A DNA stretch of 63,785 bases from Spirochaetota bacterium (GCA_016928865.1 JAFGJX010000106.1:1-63785); one strand, 5' to 3'. Shown: positions 49,243-59,142, numbered from the stretch's first letter. Numbers and translations are program-made. The notes: generated from the letters alone by a model not told the origin.

Positions 49243-50646
49243 ATGGGCGGTTTTTTCGGTGTAGTTTCCAAAGATGACTGCGTTAACGACCTTTATTTCG
49301 GAACGGACTACCATTCCCACCTTGGCACCAAACGGGGAGGCATGGCGGTGTTAGGCGAGCAGGGTTTTAAACGCAGCATCCATGACATTTCCAACACGCA
49401 ATTCCGCTCAAAGTTCGACGACGATCTGCCGAAGTTCAAGGGCCGAAAGGGAATCGGGGTCATCAGCGATTTCGAGGACCAGCCACTGATCATCAATTCG
49501 CATCTGGGCGCATTTTCGATAATTACCGTTGGCGTGGTGAAGAATCTCGAGGAACTGGTAAAAACAGCTTTCGGGAAAAGGAATATTCATTTTTCTGAAA
49601 TGAGCGGAGGGGAGATCAATCCCACTGAGCTGGTGGCCACGCTCATAAGCCAGGAAGCCAACTTTGTCGATGGGATCAGCAGGGCGCAGGAGTCTATCGA
49701 AGGCTCCTGTTCCATACTCCTCTTAACGAAAAACGGAATTTACGCCGCGCGCGACCGCCTGGGGCGCACTCCCGTGGTGATAGGGAAAAAGCCGGGATCG
49801 CTGGCCGCTGCATTCGAAACCTGTTCCTTCCCCAATCTCGACTATGAAATCGAAAAATATCTTGGACCGGGAGAGATCGTCCATATGACCGAAGATGGCG
49901 TGGAGACGCTGAAAAAACCCGGAGACCGCATGCAGATCTGCGCCTTCCTCTGGGTGTATTATGGCTATCCTCCATCCTGCTATGAAAATATCAACGTAGA
50001 GACGGTGCGAAACAGGTGCGGGGCCGCACTGGCGAAAAATGATTCAACCGAAATAGACGTTGTGGCCGGCATTCCCGATTCCGGCGTTGCTCATGCCATC
50101 GGCTATGCCAACGAATCGAAAAAACCGTACCAGCGTCCCTTTGTAAAATATACCCCCACCTGGCCCAGGAGCTTCATGCCCCAGGACCAGTCTATCAGGG
50201 ACCTGGTCGCCCGCATGAAACTGATCCCGGTCCGGGAGCTGATTCAGGGGAAGCGGATCCTTTTCAGCGATGATTCAATCGTCCGCGGAACTCAGCTCAA
50301 GGATACGATACAGAGGCTCTACGATTACGGGGCCAGGGAAGTGCACATGCGCCCTGCCTGCCCGCCTCTTGTGTACGGCTGCAAGTTCCTGAATTTTTCC
50401 CGCTCACGGTCCGCGCTAGACCTTGCAGGCCGGATTGCAATCAATCAACTGGAAGGCGACGAGGAGTCCCACCTTGCGGAATACGCCTCAGGCTGCGGAG
50501 ACCGGTACTGCGCCATGGTCGAAAAGATACGCGTGCGCCTGGGGCTGACGACGCTCCAGTATCAGAAGCTTGACGATCTGATCGCCGCCATCGGGCTTCC
50601 GAAGGAAAAAGTCTGCACCTATTGCTGGGACGGCGCGGAGGCTTAG
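49243..50646 (+). CDS. Amidophosphoribosyltransferase (PurF) homologue lacking the catalytic cysteine
   Basis: A 467-residue protein. The N-terminal glutaminase-like domain begins MGGFFGVVS, where active PurF has Cys as first residue (CGVFG). Gly replaces the nucleophile, and no upstream start supplies a Cys. The following HLGTKRGGMAVLG is otherwise family-like. The phosphoribosyltransferase domain is intact, with ILFSDDSIVRGTQLKDTIQR (about 339-358) as the PRPP-binding loop. Cys residues in QICAFLW, VYGCKF and the C-terminal CTYCWDG match the four iron-sulfur ligands of the Bacillus enzyme. It may use free ammonia, act with a separate glutaminase, or make another product. A canonical PurF is not in the window. 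Confidence 0.88.
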   Translation: MGGFFGVVSKDDCVNDLYFGTDYHSHLGTKRGGMAVLGEQGFKRSIHDISNTQFRSKFDDDLPKFKGRKGIGVISDFEDQPLIINSHLGAFSIITVGVVKNLEELVKTAFGKRNIHFSEMSGGEINPTELVATLISQEANFVDGISRAQESIEGSCSILLLTKNGIYAARDRLGRTPVVIGKKPGSLAAAFETCSFPNLDYEIEKYLGPGEIVHMTEDGVETLKKPGDRMQICAFLWVYYGYPPSCYENINVETVRNRCGAALAKNDSTEIDVVAGIPDSGVAHAIGYANESKKPYQRPFVKYTPTWPRSFMPQDQSIRDLVARMKLIPVRELIQGKRILFSDDSIVRGTQLKDTIQRLYDYGAREVHMRPACPPLVYGCKFLNFSRSRSALDLAGRIAINQLEGDEESHLAEYASGCGDRYCAMVEKIRVRLGLTTLQYQKLDDLIAAIGLPKEKVCTYCWDGAEA

Positions 50647-50705
50647 GGGAGAACTCGCCTCGCCGGCTACGCAGGACTCGGCTCAGACATCCTCCCCGAG
50701 TTGTA

Positions 50706-50894
50706 CTATTTCAGCCCCAGCTCCTTTTTAAGGTCCTCATGCTTAATCCACTTTTTATTCTCATTTCTGATTTTCAGAGCGGAATAATAATCTTTTTTAT
50801 CTTCCTCGATCTCCTTAAGACGTTTGTATTCTTTGTAATCGAGTATGACCGCTATTGTTTTATCGTCCTTTTTAATATATTGCGTTTTAATCAT
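50706..50894 (-). CDS. Antitoxin of a type II toxin-antitoxin pair
   Basis: A 62-residue protein: a short N-terminal strand region (KTQYIKKDDKTIAVILDYKEYKRL) of Phd/YefM- or RelB-like style, followed by a charged helical tail (ENKKWIKHEDLKKELGLK) suited to wrapping a toxin. It overlaps the upstream RelE-type gene by 8 bp. The antitoxin comes second in the transcript, as in HigBA-type loci. Confidence 0.8.
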   Translation of the reverse strand: MIKTQYIKKDDKTIAVILDYKEYKRLKEIEEDKKDYYSALKIRNENKKWIKHEDLKKELGLK

Positions 50895-51150
50895 TATAGG
50901 CCCCCTGGCGCTGTTTGATTTCGTATATGCTCATTATCCTGTTTTTATCGTCAAATAGCACGCGATAGCTCCCGATCCGAAGACGTTTGAACAGCCCGAA
51001 TCGTCCTTTCAGGAGCTTGACATCATGGCGTTTCGAAGGATTTTTCGAATAACTCTCAATTCCCTGAATGATCATTTGAGCGCTCTTTTTATCTCCCCGC
51101 ACTATGCTTTTCAGTTGTTTTGCCGCTTTTACGGAATATACTATTTCCAT
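50887..51150 (-). CDS. RelE/ParE-family toxin
   Basis: An 87-residue basic protein. It begins MEIVYSVKAAKQLKSI, then has KLLKGRFGLFKRLRIGSYRVLFDDKNRIMSIYEI, the RelE beta-sheet core with conserved Gly-x-Tyr-Arg. It ends KQRQGAY. RelE toxins cleave mRNA at the ribosome, whereas ParE inhibits gyrase; the R/K-rich strand favours the RelE type but does not decide it. It is first in the bicistron and overlaps the antitoxin start. Confidence 0.85.
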   Translation of the reverse strand: MEIVYSVKAAKQLKSIVRGDKKSAQMIIQGIESYSKNPSKRHDVKLLKGRFGLFKRLRIGSYRVLFDDKNRIMSIYEIKQRQGAYND

Positions 51151-51237
51151 TATTTCATTTACTTTAAACTGAATAAGATGTCAATTATTAATCATCGGCG
51201 GTGACAACATACAGACAGCATGCGCCGACCTCGCGAC

Positions 51238-51317
51238 GCCGCGCCTCCTGCGCGGCGGCTTTGAAGTTTAACAGGTCGCGGCTTGTTATCACGCGCCCCC
51301 TCCGGGGGACGTGGGGG
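51238..51317. repeat. GC-rich hairpins between the toxin and the cupin gene
   Basis: GCCGCGC (51238-51244) pairs with GCGCGGC (51250-51256), and a CCCCC-TCC-GGGGG stem follows at 51296-51308 with a trailing GTGGGGG. The C/G-run part resembles the flhB-fliR tract. It is a GC-rich patch in an otherwise AT-rich gap of 291 bp with no gene. Confidence 0.4.
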
Positions 51318-51441
51318 TATGTGAATAAATGCCACAAATTCCTCATTTTGTAATATATATTAAATTGTTGCCGGGTACAAGACAGACGTATAGACTTGGA
51401 GCCCGAGCCATAAAACTATGTCTGATACCGGATAAAAAACC

Positions 51442-51756
51442 ATGACGAACATATTCTCTTCATTACCCGCCGACATGAAGCATGAATTCTTCGATGAAAT
51501 CCTTCGCCATAAGAACATCAGGGTCGAACGAATTATTTCAAAGGGCCACGTCTCGCCGGAACAGGGCTGGTACGACCAGGAAGAACACGAGTGGGTCATT
51601 GTTCTCGAAGGCTCGGGGATGATTCTTTTCGAAAGCGGCGAGGAATTTACTCTAAAGAAGGGCGACTATCTGAACATTCCTTCTCGCACAAAACACAGGG
51701 TCACCTGGACGGACCCTGACACCATGACGATCTGGCTGGCGTTTCACTACTGCTAA
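51442..51756 (+). CDS. Small cupin-domain protein
   Basis: A 104-residue single-domain cupin. Motif 1 is EHEWVIVLEGSGMILFESGEEFTLKKGD, with His/Glu metal ligands. Motif 2 is IPSRTKHRVTWTD, with the second His. The N-terminal helix precedes the barrel. Such small cupins bind metal and act as isomerases, dioxygenases or sensors; the substrate cannot be told. Its stop lies 5 bp from the convergent lon stop. Confidence 0.85.
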   Translation: MTNIFSSLPADMKHEFFDEILRHKNIRVERIISKGHVSPEQGWYDQEEHEWVIVLEGSGMILFESGEEFTLKKGDYLNIPSRTKHRVTWTDPDTMTIWLAFHYC

Positions 51757-51761
51757 GTGCC

Positions 51762-54167
51762 TCAGAACACGATCTTCAGCACGTCATCGAAATAATTAAC
51801 GAAGTGGACCTTCAGCCCCTTCACGATGTACTTCGGCAGCTCATCATAGTCCTTCTTGTTTTCGAAGGGGAAGATGATCGTTTTCACGCCCGCGCGCTTG
51901 GCCGCTATGGTCTTCTCCTTCACCCCGCCTATCGGAAGCACCTTCCCGGTGATGGTAAGCTCCCCGGTCATGGCGATATGGAGCTTGATGGGCCTGTTCT
52001 TCGCGAGCCAATAGAGGGCCGTGGCCATGGTGATGCCCGCCGAGGGGCCGTCCTTGGGCGTGGCGCCAGCGGGCACGTGCAGGTGGATCATGTTCTCGTT
52101 GAAGAAATTCCCGGCTATGCCGTAGTCCTTTATTCGCGAGCTCACGTAGGTATAGGCGATCTCCGACGACTCCTTCATCACGTCGCCGAGCTGCCCCGTC
52201 TGCTTGAACCCCTTGTTCTTCGAAGGAACCGCTGTCGCCTCTATATAGAGCGTGGCTCCGCCCATGCTGGTCCAGGCGAGCCCCATGACCACGCCGGCCA
52301 TCTTCTTGTCATAGAGCGACTCGTCGGTGAAGCGCGGGTTACCGAGAAAATCGGGAAGGCTCTTTGCCGTTATCTTGATCTTCTTCTTGTCCCCTTCCGC
52401 GAACCGGCGCGTCGACTTGCGCATGATCCGCTTGATGTTGTTCTCGAGGCTGCGCACGCCCGCCTCGCGGGCGTAACCGTTGATGATCATGCGGAGGCCC
52501 TGCTTGTCGATATCGACGTCCCCCTTCTGGAGCCCGTGCTCGCGCAGCTGCTTGGGGATGAGATACCGCGTGGCGATCTGCACCTTTTCCTCCATGATAT
52601 AGCCGGAAAGCTTCATGATCTCCATCCGGTCAAGAAGCGGGGCAGGGATTGTGTCCATCTGGTTTGCCGTGGCGATAAAGAGTATATTTGAAAGGTCGAA
52701 GCGCAAGTCGATGTAGTGGTCCAGAAAATTCGAGTTCTGCTCCGGGTCCAGCACCTCGAGGAGCGCGGACGCCGGGTCGCCCTGAAAGCTCGCGCCGATC
52801 TTGTCTATCTCGTCGAGCATGATAACCGGGTTGGCCACGCCGACGGTCTTCAGGCTCTGGATGATCTTGCCCGGCATGGCGCCGATGTAGGTGCGGCGGT
52901 GGCCCTTGATCTCCGCCTCGTCCCGCATCCCGCCGAGCGAGAAGCGGAAAAACTTGCGGTGCAGCGCCTCGGCCACGGATTTGCCTATGGAGGTCTTCCC
53001 CACGCCCGGCGGGCCCACGAAGCAGATGATGGAGCCGGTGATGTTTCCCTTCATCTTGCCCGTGCTGATGAATTCGAGGATCCGGTCCTTGATATCGTCA
53101 AGTCCGTAGTGGTCGCGGTCCAGTATCTTTTTCGCCTTCTTGATGTCATAGTTGTCGGTCGAGTACACGCCCCACGGGATGGAGGTGATCCAGTCGAGGT
53201 AATTCCGCGCAACGCCGTATTCCGCCGAGTGCGGCTCCAGGAGCTTCAGCTTGTTCATCTCCTCGTCGATCTTCTTCGCCGCCTCCTCGGTCAGGGTGAG
53301 CTTCTTGATCCTCTCCTCGAACTGCTCGATCTCCGTGGTCTTCTCGTCCTTTTCGAGGCCGAGCTCTTTTTTTATCTCTTTGAGCTGCTCTTTCAGGAAA
53401 AATTCCTTCTGCTGCTTAGATATGCGCTGCTCTATCTGCTTGGTGATCTTCTCCTGAAGCTTGGACAGCTCTATCTCCTTTTTCATGAGCACGAGGACCT
53501 TCTCCACGCGCTTGCGCACGTCGAAGGTCTCGAGGATGTCCTGCACCTCCCCGGTGTCCGCCGAGGTCATGGATGCGACGAAATCAGCCAGCTTCCCCGG
53601 GTCCTCCACCGAGAAGCGGTTCACGAACAGTTTCAGCTCCTCCTGGAAGAGCGAGTTCGACTTTATGAGCTCCTTGACTGATGATATAATCGCCTTCGAA
53701 TAAGCCTTCATGACCTCCGAGCCGCTGTGGTCCTCTTCCTCGTGGTGCGCGACCTGCCACTGGATAAGCGGGCCGTCGTTCAGCACGCGGACCCTGGTGA
53801 AGCGACCCAGCGCGTTGATCATCATCTGTATCGTCTTCTCGTCGATAGGGGTAACGCGGAGCACCTTGATCGTCACGCCGACCTCGTACAGGTCTTCAGA
53901 CCGGGGCGCGCCGCTCTCGCGCAGTTCCCTTGCCAGTACCACGCCGCCGATCTTGTGTTCGGTTTCAAGGATCTTATTGGCGGTATCGATCATGAAATCG
54001 CCCGTCAGGACGATAGGGATCATCATGCCGGGGAATATGGGGCGATGCGATATGGGTATGACAAACAGGCTCTCGGGAAGAATATCCTTCGCAACGATAA
54101 GCTGCCCCGACTCATTCTGCTCGCCGTTCTTGGCGCCATTATCACCCGGATTGTTTGTACTGTCCAT
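51762..54167 (-). CDS. lon: ATP-dependent protease Lon (LonA)
   Basis: An 801-residue protein. The N-terminal substrate domain (about 30-240, [20 protein letters not shown]) is followed by a coiled coil. The AAA+ module has Walker [10 protein letters not shown] (about 385-393) and Walker [12 protein letters not shown]. The protease domain has the catalytic Ser in [11 protein letters not shown] (about 710) and Lys in [17 protein letters not shown] (about 752). It degrades misfolded and regulatory proteins in the cytoplasm. No heat-shock promoter was identified in the 127-bp gap upstream. Confidence 0.97.
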   Translation of the reverse strand: MDSTNNPGDNGAKNGEQNESGQLIVAKDILPESLFVIPISHRPIFPGMMIPIVLTGDFMIDTANKILETEHKIGGVVLARELRESGAPRSEDLYEVGVTIKVLRVTPIDEKTIQMMINALGRFTRVRVLNDGPLIQWQVAHHEEEDHSGSEVMKAYSKAIISSVKELIKSNSLFQEELKLFVNRFSVEDPGKLADFVASMTSADTGEVQDILETFDVRKRVEKVLVLMKKEIELSKLQEKITKQIEQRISKQQKEFFLKEQLKEIKKELGLEKDEKTTEIEQFEERIKKLTLTEEAAKKIDEEMNKLKLLEPHSAEYGVARNYLDWITSIPWGVYSTDNYDIKKAKKILDRDHYGLDDIKDRILEFISTGKMKGNITGSIICFVGPPGVGKTSIGKSVAEALHRKFFRFSLGGMRDEAEIKGHRRTYIGAMPGKIIQSLKTVGVANPVIMLDEIDKIGASFQGDPASALLEVLDPEQNSNFLDHYIDLRFDLSNILFIATANQMDTIPAPLLDRMEIMKLSGYIMEEKVQIATRYLIPKQLREHGLQKGDVDIDKQGLRMIINGYAREAGVRSLENNIKRIMRKSTRRFAEGDKKKIKITAKSLPDFLGNPRFTDESLYDKKMAGVVMGLAWTSMGGATLYIEATAVPSKNKGFKQTGQLGDVMKESSEIAYTYVSSRIKDYGIAGNFFNENMIHLHVPAGATPKDGPSAGITMATALYWLAKNRPIKLHIAMTGELTITGKVLPIGGVKEKTIAAKRAGVKTIIFPFENKKDYDELPKYIVKGLKVHFVNYFDDVLKIVF

Positions 54168-54294
54168 CAGACCTTGCCTTTTATATTAAGTGTGCGTCCA
54201 GATCCCAGGCCGCGCTTATTCCATCTACACCGGATGCCCTTTATGACATTCTGTCAATTACATTCGGTGCATCCATACCCGGAAGAGCGTCCCG

Positions 54295-55239
54295 CTATTT
54301 CTTCGCCGGGGCCTTAAACGAGTCGATTCCGGTAATCAGCAGCTTCTCAATGCCCCATTTCGCCACACCGAACACATAGGGGCTCTCTGACGTGGTTGCG
54401 ATATACTCATCACCCTTGTTATACAGGGTGAGCAGACTCTCTTTCCGGGTTGTCGTGACCTTTACCGTACACACCTTGGGCGGCATTACCTCATTCTTCA
54501 TCTCGGGAAATGAAGAGGCCCGGAGAGGATTCAAGACGCCGATAAGCGCGTTCACCCTGGCGTTGTCAAGAGTAACGCCTTCATACCCGCGGCAGGACCA
54601 GTCTCCCCATGCCGTTCCGCTCTTTTGCCCGCTCGCATCGCCGGCTTTTTTTATGGGCGACCTGAAAAAGTCGAATGTCCTGCCCCGGTACTGGATGGTT
54701 ATCCCTGAGACGTTTTCCGGAGGTATTTTCACCATCTCGCGCTCCCTGAAGTCTTCAGGGGTCTTGTTGAGGACGAAGTCAAACGTGCCCTCGGCAAGAT
54801 ATATCTCGGGCCGATCGCCGATACGGATAAAGGTGTGGCGGTTGGTCGGGCTCTTCTTCCCTATCTTGAATTTTCTCAATATAGCGCCCTTGCTCTTGAT
54901 GATAACCTCTCCGTACTTGTCAGGGGTCAGGTCGTACCTCGCATAGTAGCCCTTGGACGAAATCAGGTCGGTAAGGCGTACCTCCCTGAAGCGCTTCTCG
55001 ATCTCCCCGACCTTCCTGGTATCGGCGGGGTAGCCGTTTTCGCCAGTTGTCCACTTGCCGTCTTTCTTGATAAGGGTTACAACGCCGCCGCTTCCGGTCA
55101 GAATGATCTCATCGGCGCCCGCCGCCATCTCCGGCAGGTCGGGCATATCTCCGGAATGCCTGATGTTCGTGACCACGAGATAGAGGAGCAGGACCGCGAT
55201 AATCGAAATGCTGATTGCAATTTTCTTATTCATGTTCAT
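54295..55239 (-). CDS. DUF4340-domain membrane-anchored protein of the Gld-like ABC locus
   Basis: The ATG at 55237-55239 follows AAGGAGG at 6 nt. About 314 residues. One N-terminal TM segment (KIAISISIIAVLLLYLVV) and a periplasmic body follow. That body has repeated beta units of the DUF4340 type: EIILTGSGGVVTLIKKDGKW, DTRKVGEIEKRFREV and RHTFIRIGDRPEIYL. It overlaps the end of gldG by 14 bp. DUF4340 proteins are regular partners of GldG/GldF-type transporters; their exact role is unknown. Confidence 0.88.
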   Translation of the reverse strand: MNMNKKIAISISIIAVLLLYLVVTNIRHSGDMPDLPEMAAGADEIILTGSGGVVTLIKKDGKWTTGENGYPADTRKVGEIEKRFREVRLTDLISSKGYYARYDLTPDKYGEVIIKSKGAILRKFKIGKKSPTNRHTFIRIGDRPEIYLAEGTFDFVLNKTPEDFREREMVKIPPENVSGITIQYRGRTFDFFRSPIKKAGDASGQKSGTAWGDWSCRGYEGVTLDNARVNALIGVLNPLRASSFPEMKNEVMPPKVCTVKVTTTRKESLLTLYNKGDEYIATTSESPYVFGVAKWGIEKLLITGIDSFKAPAKK

Positions 55240-57442
55240 GCCGCGCCTCCTTCGCCGCAAACTCCTCCTGGATTCCCTTCCTGCGCAGCGACCGCCGTTT
55301 CCAGATCAGGAGACCTGCCAGGATAACAAAGAGCGGCACGCCCGCTATATTCAGACTCTTTAAAATAATTTTCAGGGTGTCTCCGGTCCTGTCTATCGGA
55401 TTGAAGTCGAGGCTCTTGCTGCTCATCTCGGGGATAAAGGCGTTTCCGAGGAGGTAGTCCGCCATGCTGTGAATGAAGAATCCATTCGAGAAAACCCTGT
55501 CCTGCTCCTCGCCCCCGGCCATAACGCTCGAGAGTATGCGCCTGGCATTCATCAGGAAGCCGGACCGGGTGATCTCCGACGTCCCCACCAGGATGATACG
55601 CGACGTGCCTGACTGCACGGTGGCATCCAGCTTGGTGACCGTGAAGGTTTTCTTCGCGGGCGCTCCCTCCTTCGCTGCGGGCCGGGGCGCCTCCTTTTCC
55701 TTGAAATAGCTCTCGAGCTGCCCGGATACGAGAAGCGCCAGCACGCGCTTCTTCATCTCGTCCCTGTTCTCGGGCGGCATCAAATAAAACGGGTTGTAGT
55801 TGATCTGGCCGGTCATCAGCCAGCTTTCGTCGGATGTCGATATCAGGTCGACGCGCGAGAGCTTCCGCTCCTGCATCCTGGCCGCGTCAGTGCTGAGCGA
55901 CGACGCCTTGATGAAAACCATGCCCTTGAGGTACCTGGTAATAACGCTTTCCTGGTTGAAACCCGCCTTCCTGATGATGGGCACGTAATATATATCCTTG
56001 ACCGCGCCGCCCACCGGGGCCTTGGCGCAGCTGGTATCGAGCACGATGTTCTTCTCCAGAGAGAGTCCGTACCATCCGAGGAGCGGGTCAAGCCCGGTGT
56101 TGACCGGGAGCACCACCGGCTGCTGTCCGAACATGTTCTGCCTGCCCATGTTGATCTCGTTGAAGGAATCGAGGAAAAAGATGGCGCTCTTTCCCTTCAT
56201 GAGGAACTGGTCGATCCGGAACAGCTCCTGCTCGCTGAACTCCCTGCGGGGGCCGTTGACGATGATGAGGCCCAGATCGGCGGGGATGTCGTCTTCGGCA
56301 AGATTGACCTCCTGTATCTCGTACACATCTGAAAGAACCTGCTTCAGGATGGCGCCGCCCTGGCCGGACTGCTGGTCGTTCAGGTCAACCTCGCCATGGC
56401 CGGTTACGTAGCCGATGCGGGGATTGGAGCTCACCAGCGCGCCGACCGCGTCGTTGATGCGGTCCTGGAGCTTGTCAAGCCCGGTAATCACGTTGTTGCC
56501 GAGAAGTGTCGGCGCGACGGAAAGCTCGATCCTCTCGGCCCGGTCGCCGTTCTTGAGCACAATGCCCAGGTAGGCCTCGCCGGCCGGAATCGCCCTGCCC
56601 GTACGGTCAGTGCCCGCTTTCCAGGAGAGCCGGGTGACACCGTAGAGATCGGCTGACAGGGACGCGTTCTTGTCTCCCGAGGGGTCCAGCACCTCCAGAC
56701 GAAGCTTGTCGTAGTTTGCCGTGTTGCATTTAGTCACCACCTCCCTCACCTTGTCGCCGAGCGTATCGATTCCGTCAATCGGCAGCGCCTTCAGCGCCGA
56801 ATCCATGTAAAACAGCACCTGGATCGGCTCGGCAAGCGACAGGAGACCGTCTATCTTTCCGGACATCTTCTGGATAAGGGATGTTATATTGTATTCGAGG
56901 CCGGTCGGATCCGTGATCGCCTCGATCTTCTCGACCACATCCGACTGCTGTATCACCAGCGCCATGTAAGCGCGGCGCACCTTTACCTGGTCGTTGTCAA
57001 ACTCCTGGCTCTGCACCGGACGGATTCCGTAATCCGAGGCCTGTTTCTCAAGATCCTTTTCACCGACGATTTCATAGCTGAAATATTCGTTCGCGTAGTA
57101 ATCATACTCCTCGAGCATGTCAATAAGATAGCGGTAGATCGATGTGTGCTGGGGCGGCAGGTCTTTCGAAAAAAGCACCTTGATCTTGAGGTTTTCCTTC
57201 AGGTTCGAAATGATCTCCTTGCTCCGATCGGAGAGGGAATAGGCATTATTCCTGGTGAGATCGCACCGGAAATTCAGCGTCAGGCTGACAATATTTACAA
57301 GAACTATGATAACTATCGTGAGCAAAAGCTGCACGTTCCTGGTCCTCTCCGGCCCCGGCGCCGCCCCGCTCCGCCCCCGTGACAGCGTTCCGATGCGCCT
57401 GACTGCAGATGTGAGCCTGTGTCCAATTTCTCTGAGTGTCAT
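55226..57442 (-). CDS. gldG: GldG-type ABC transporter auxiliary protein
   Basis: A 738-residue protein with an N-terminal TM segment (about 36-58, LLLTIVIIVLVNIVSLTLN) and a large periplasmic body. The body contains KIKVLFSKDLPPQHTSIYRYLIDMLEEYD and VTGHGEVDLNDQQ, hallmarks of the GldG/DUF7088 family. LGLIIVNGPRREFSEQELFRIDQFL is the ThuA/IFT-like segment. A C-terminal TM segment precedes a basic end. In Bacteroidetes GldAFG supports gliding; in other phyla homologues are linked to envelope or spore functions. Gene order gldA-gldF-gldG-DUF4340 is intact. Confidence 0.9.
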   Translation of the reverse strand: MTLREIGHRLTSAVRRIGTLSRGRSGAAPGPERTRNVQLLLTIVIIVLVNIVSLTLNFRCDLTRNNAYSLSDRSKEIISNLKENLKIKVLFSKDLPPQHTSIYRYLIDMLEEYDYYANEYFSYEIVGEKDLEKQASDYGIRPVQSQEFDNDQVKVRRAYMALVIQQSDVVEKIEAITDPTGLEYNITSLIQKMSGKIDGLLSLAEPIQVLFYMDSALKALPIDGIDTLGDKVREVVTKCNTANYDKLRLEVLDPSGDKNASLSADLYGVTRLSWKAGTDRTGRAIPAGEAYLGIVLKNGDRAERIELSVAPTLLGNNVITGLDKLQDRINDAVGALVSSNPRIGYVTGHGEVDLNDQQSGQGGAILKQVLSDVYEIQEVNLAEDDIPADLGLIIVNGPRREFSEQELFRIDQFLMKGKSAIFFLDSFNEINMGRQNMFGQQPVVLPVNTGLDPLLGWYGLSLEKNIVLDTSCAKAPVGGAVKDIYYVPIIRKAGFNQESVITRYLKGMVFIKASSLSTDAARMQERKLSRVDLISTSDESWLMTGQINYNPFYLMPPENRDEMKKRVLALLVSGQLESYFKEKEAPRPAAKEGAPAKKTFTVTKLDATVQSGTSRIILVGTSEITRSGFLMNARRILSSVMAGGEEQDRVFSNGFFIHSMADYLLGNAFIPEMSSKSLDFNPIDRTGDTLKIILKSLNIAGVPLFVILAGLLIWKRRSLRRKGIQEEFAAKEARHEHE

Positions 57443-57448
57443 ACGCTT

Positions 57449-58216
57449 CTATCTCCGGTCCTCGAGAATTTTTGTCGTCAGGAGAATCGATATCGCTATT
57501 ATCGAAACAAAGTAGACCAGGTCGCGCGAATCAATAATCCCCCGGGAGATGTTCCTGAAATGGTAATCCGTCCCCAGGTATTCCAGGAAACCCAGCTTCG
57601 AGGGAAGGAAGATGGTGATCTTGTCGATCAGCCAGAGGAAAAAGCAGGCGATAAGGCCGCCGATGAAGGCGATGATCTGGTTCCTGCCGAGCGACGAGGT
57701 CAGCACCCCGACCGCCGAATAAGTCCCGGCCAGGAGCACCGAGCCCACGTACCCGCCGATTATCGGGCCCGGATCGGGCGACCCAACGATAACGATGGTC
57801 ACCAGGTAGATGAGAGTGGGCGCCATCATGATAGACACAAAGGCCGTCGCGGCCAGGAACTTGCCCATTACCGCGTCCATCGCGGTGACCGGGAGAGTCA
57901 TGAGCGTCTCAATGGTGCCGCTGTGTATCTCCTCGGCGAAAAGCCTCATGGTTATGGCGGGCACCACCAGGGTCAGGACGAGGGGCAGGAACTGAAAAAA
58001 GCCCCGCATCTCCGCCTGGCCGAAATAGAAGAAGTCCTTGAAGAAGAAAAAGCCGGTAACCACAAGAAAAGCGGTGATAACGATATACGCGATCGGCGTG
58101 TAGAAATAGGTCTGGAGCTCCTTCTTCATGATGGCGAAAGGCTCGCGCAGGCCGGTCCGCGTGCGCGCCACGGCATCGTGGAGCAATCCCCTGATATTGA
58201 TGTCCGGCATTTTCAT
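57449..58216 (-). CDS. gldF: GldF-type ABC transporter permease
   Basis: The ATG at 58214-58216 overlaps the gldA TGA (ATGA) and follows GGAGG. About 255 residues, six membrane segments. FAIMKKELQTYFYTPIAYIVI starts the permease, and MRLFAEEIHSGTIETLMTLPVTAMDAVMGKF is the diagnostic ABC-2/GldF block. It forms the membrane channel with the GldA ATPase. The longer frame to 58294 is not supported. Confidence 0.93.
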   Translation of the reverse strand: MKMPDINIRGLLHDAVARTRTGLREPFAIMKKELQTYFYTPIAYIVITAFLVVTGFFFFKDFFYFGQAEMRGFFQFLPLVLTLVVPAITMRLFAEEIHSGTIETLMTLPVTAMDAVMGKFLAATAFVSIMMAPTLIYLVTIVIVGSPDPGPIIGGYVGSVLLAGTYSAVGVLTSSLGRNQIIAFIGGLIACFFLWLIDKITIFLPSKLGFLEYLGTDYHFRNISRGIIDSRDLVYFVSIIAISILLTTKILEDRR

Positions 58217-59142
58217 CTCAAACCTCCTCCGGTCAGCTCGCCGAACACGCGCTCCAGGCTCCGCTGCTCCTGCGTCATTTCGTACAGTATCCACCCGTTG
58301 GCGCCGGCCATTTTGAAGATATCGGGCCGTATCTCCGCAGTGCCGCCGGCGGTCACCCGCGCGGAAACCAGCCCTGTCCCCGCGACCTCCTCGACCCTGG
58401 TGACGCCGGAAATAGTGGCAAGCGCGCCGGCGAGCGCCGGGTAATCGGTCCCCGACACGCTCACCAGGACCCGTTTTTCTCCGCCCGACACGGCCTGGAG
58501 ATTCTCCGTCCGGTCATCGGCCACGATTGTTCCGCGGTCGATGATAATGACCCGGTCGCAGGCGGCCTCCACCTCGGGCAATATGTGCGTTGACAGTATG
58601 ATCGTCTTTCTTTTCCCGATCTCCCGTATCAGGTTGCGTATCTCGATGATCTGGTTCGGGTCGAGCCCGCTCGTCGGCTCGTCAAGGATAAGAATGTCCG
58701 GATCGTGTATCATCGACTGCGCGAGCCCTACCCGCTGGCGGTACCCTTTCGAGAGCTCGCCGATCATCATGTGCATAACGTCGTTGATGCCGCAAAGACC
58801 GCCAATCTCGGCAATGCGGCCCGGGGCGTCTATGCCCCGCACCTCGGCAATGTAGGCGAGATAATCGTACACCAGCATGTCGCCGTACACGGGCGCAGAC
58901 TCCGGAAGGTAGCCGATGGTCTTACGGACCTCGACCGGATTGTCCTCCACGCTGAAGGTGCCGATGCTAATCGTCCCGCTGTCAGGCTTAAGGTAGCAGG
59001 TCAGCATGCGCAAGGTGGTCGTCTTTCCAGCGCCGTTCGGCCCGAGCAGGCCGGTGATCTCGCCTTCCCGTATGCTGAAAGAAATATTATTCACTGCCGT
59101 GATGTCGCCGAAGCGCTTCGTTATTCCCTGAGCGGTGATCAT
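58213..59142 (-). CDS. gldA: ABC transporter ATP-binding protein, GldA-like
   Basis: The ATG at 59140-59142 (MITAQGITKRFGDITAVNNI) follows CAGGAG. About 309 residues. Walker A is GPNGAGKTTTLRML, the Q-loop region is GYLPESAPVYGDM, the signature is LSKGYRQRVGLAQS, Walker B is ILILDEPTSGLDP and the H-loop is ILSTHILPE. The C-terminal about 90 residues are the regulatory extension of this subfamily. It is the first gene of the four-gene Gld-like operon. Confidence 0.95.
   Translation of the reverse strand: MITAQGITKRFGDITAVNNISFSIREGEITGLLGPNGAGKTTTLRMLTCYLKPDSGTISIGTFSVEDNPVEVRKTIGYLPESAPVYGDMLVYDYLAYIAEVRGIDAPGRIAEIGGLCGINDVMHMMIGELSKGYRQRVGLAQSMIHDPDILILDEPTSGLDPNQIIEIRNLIREIGKRKTIILSTHILPEVEAACDRVIIIDRGTIVADDRTENLQAVSGGEKRVLVSVSGTDYPALAGALATISGVTRVEEVAGTGLVSARVTAGGTAEIRPDIFKMAGANGWILYEMTQEQRSLERVFGELTGGGLR

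Noticed and set aside
52716..53681. 321-codon plus-strand frame opposite lon
   Set aside because: Antisense to the Lon coding sequence with Leu/Arg/His/Asp repeats; no independent start signal.
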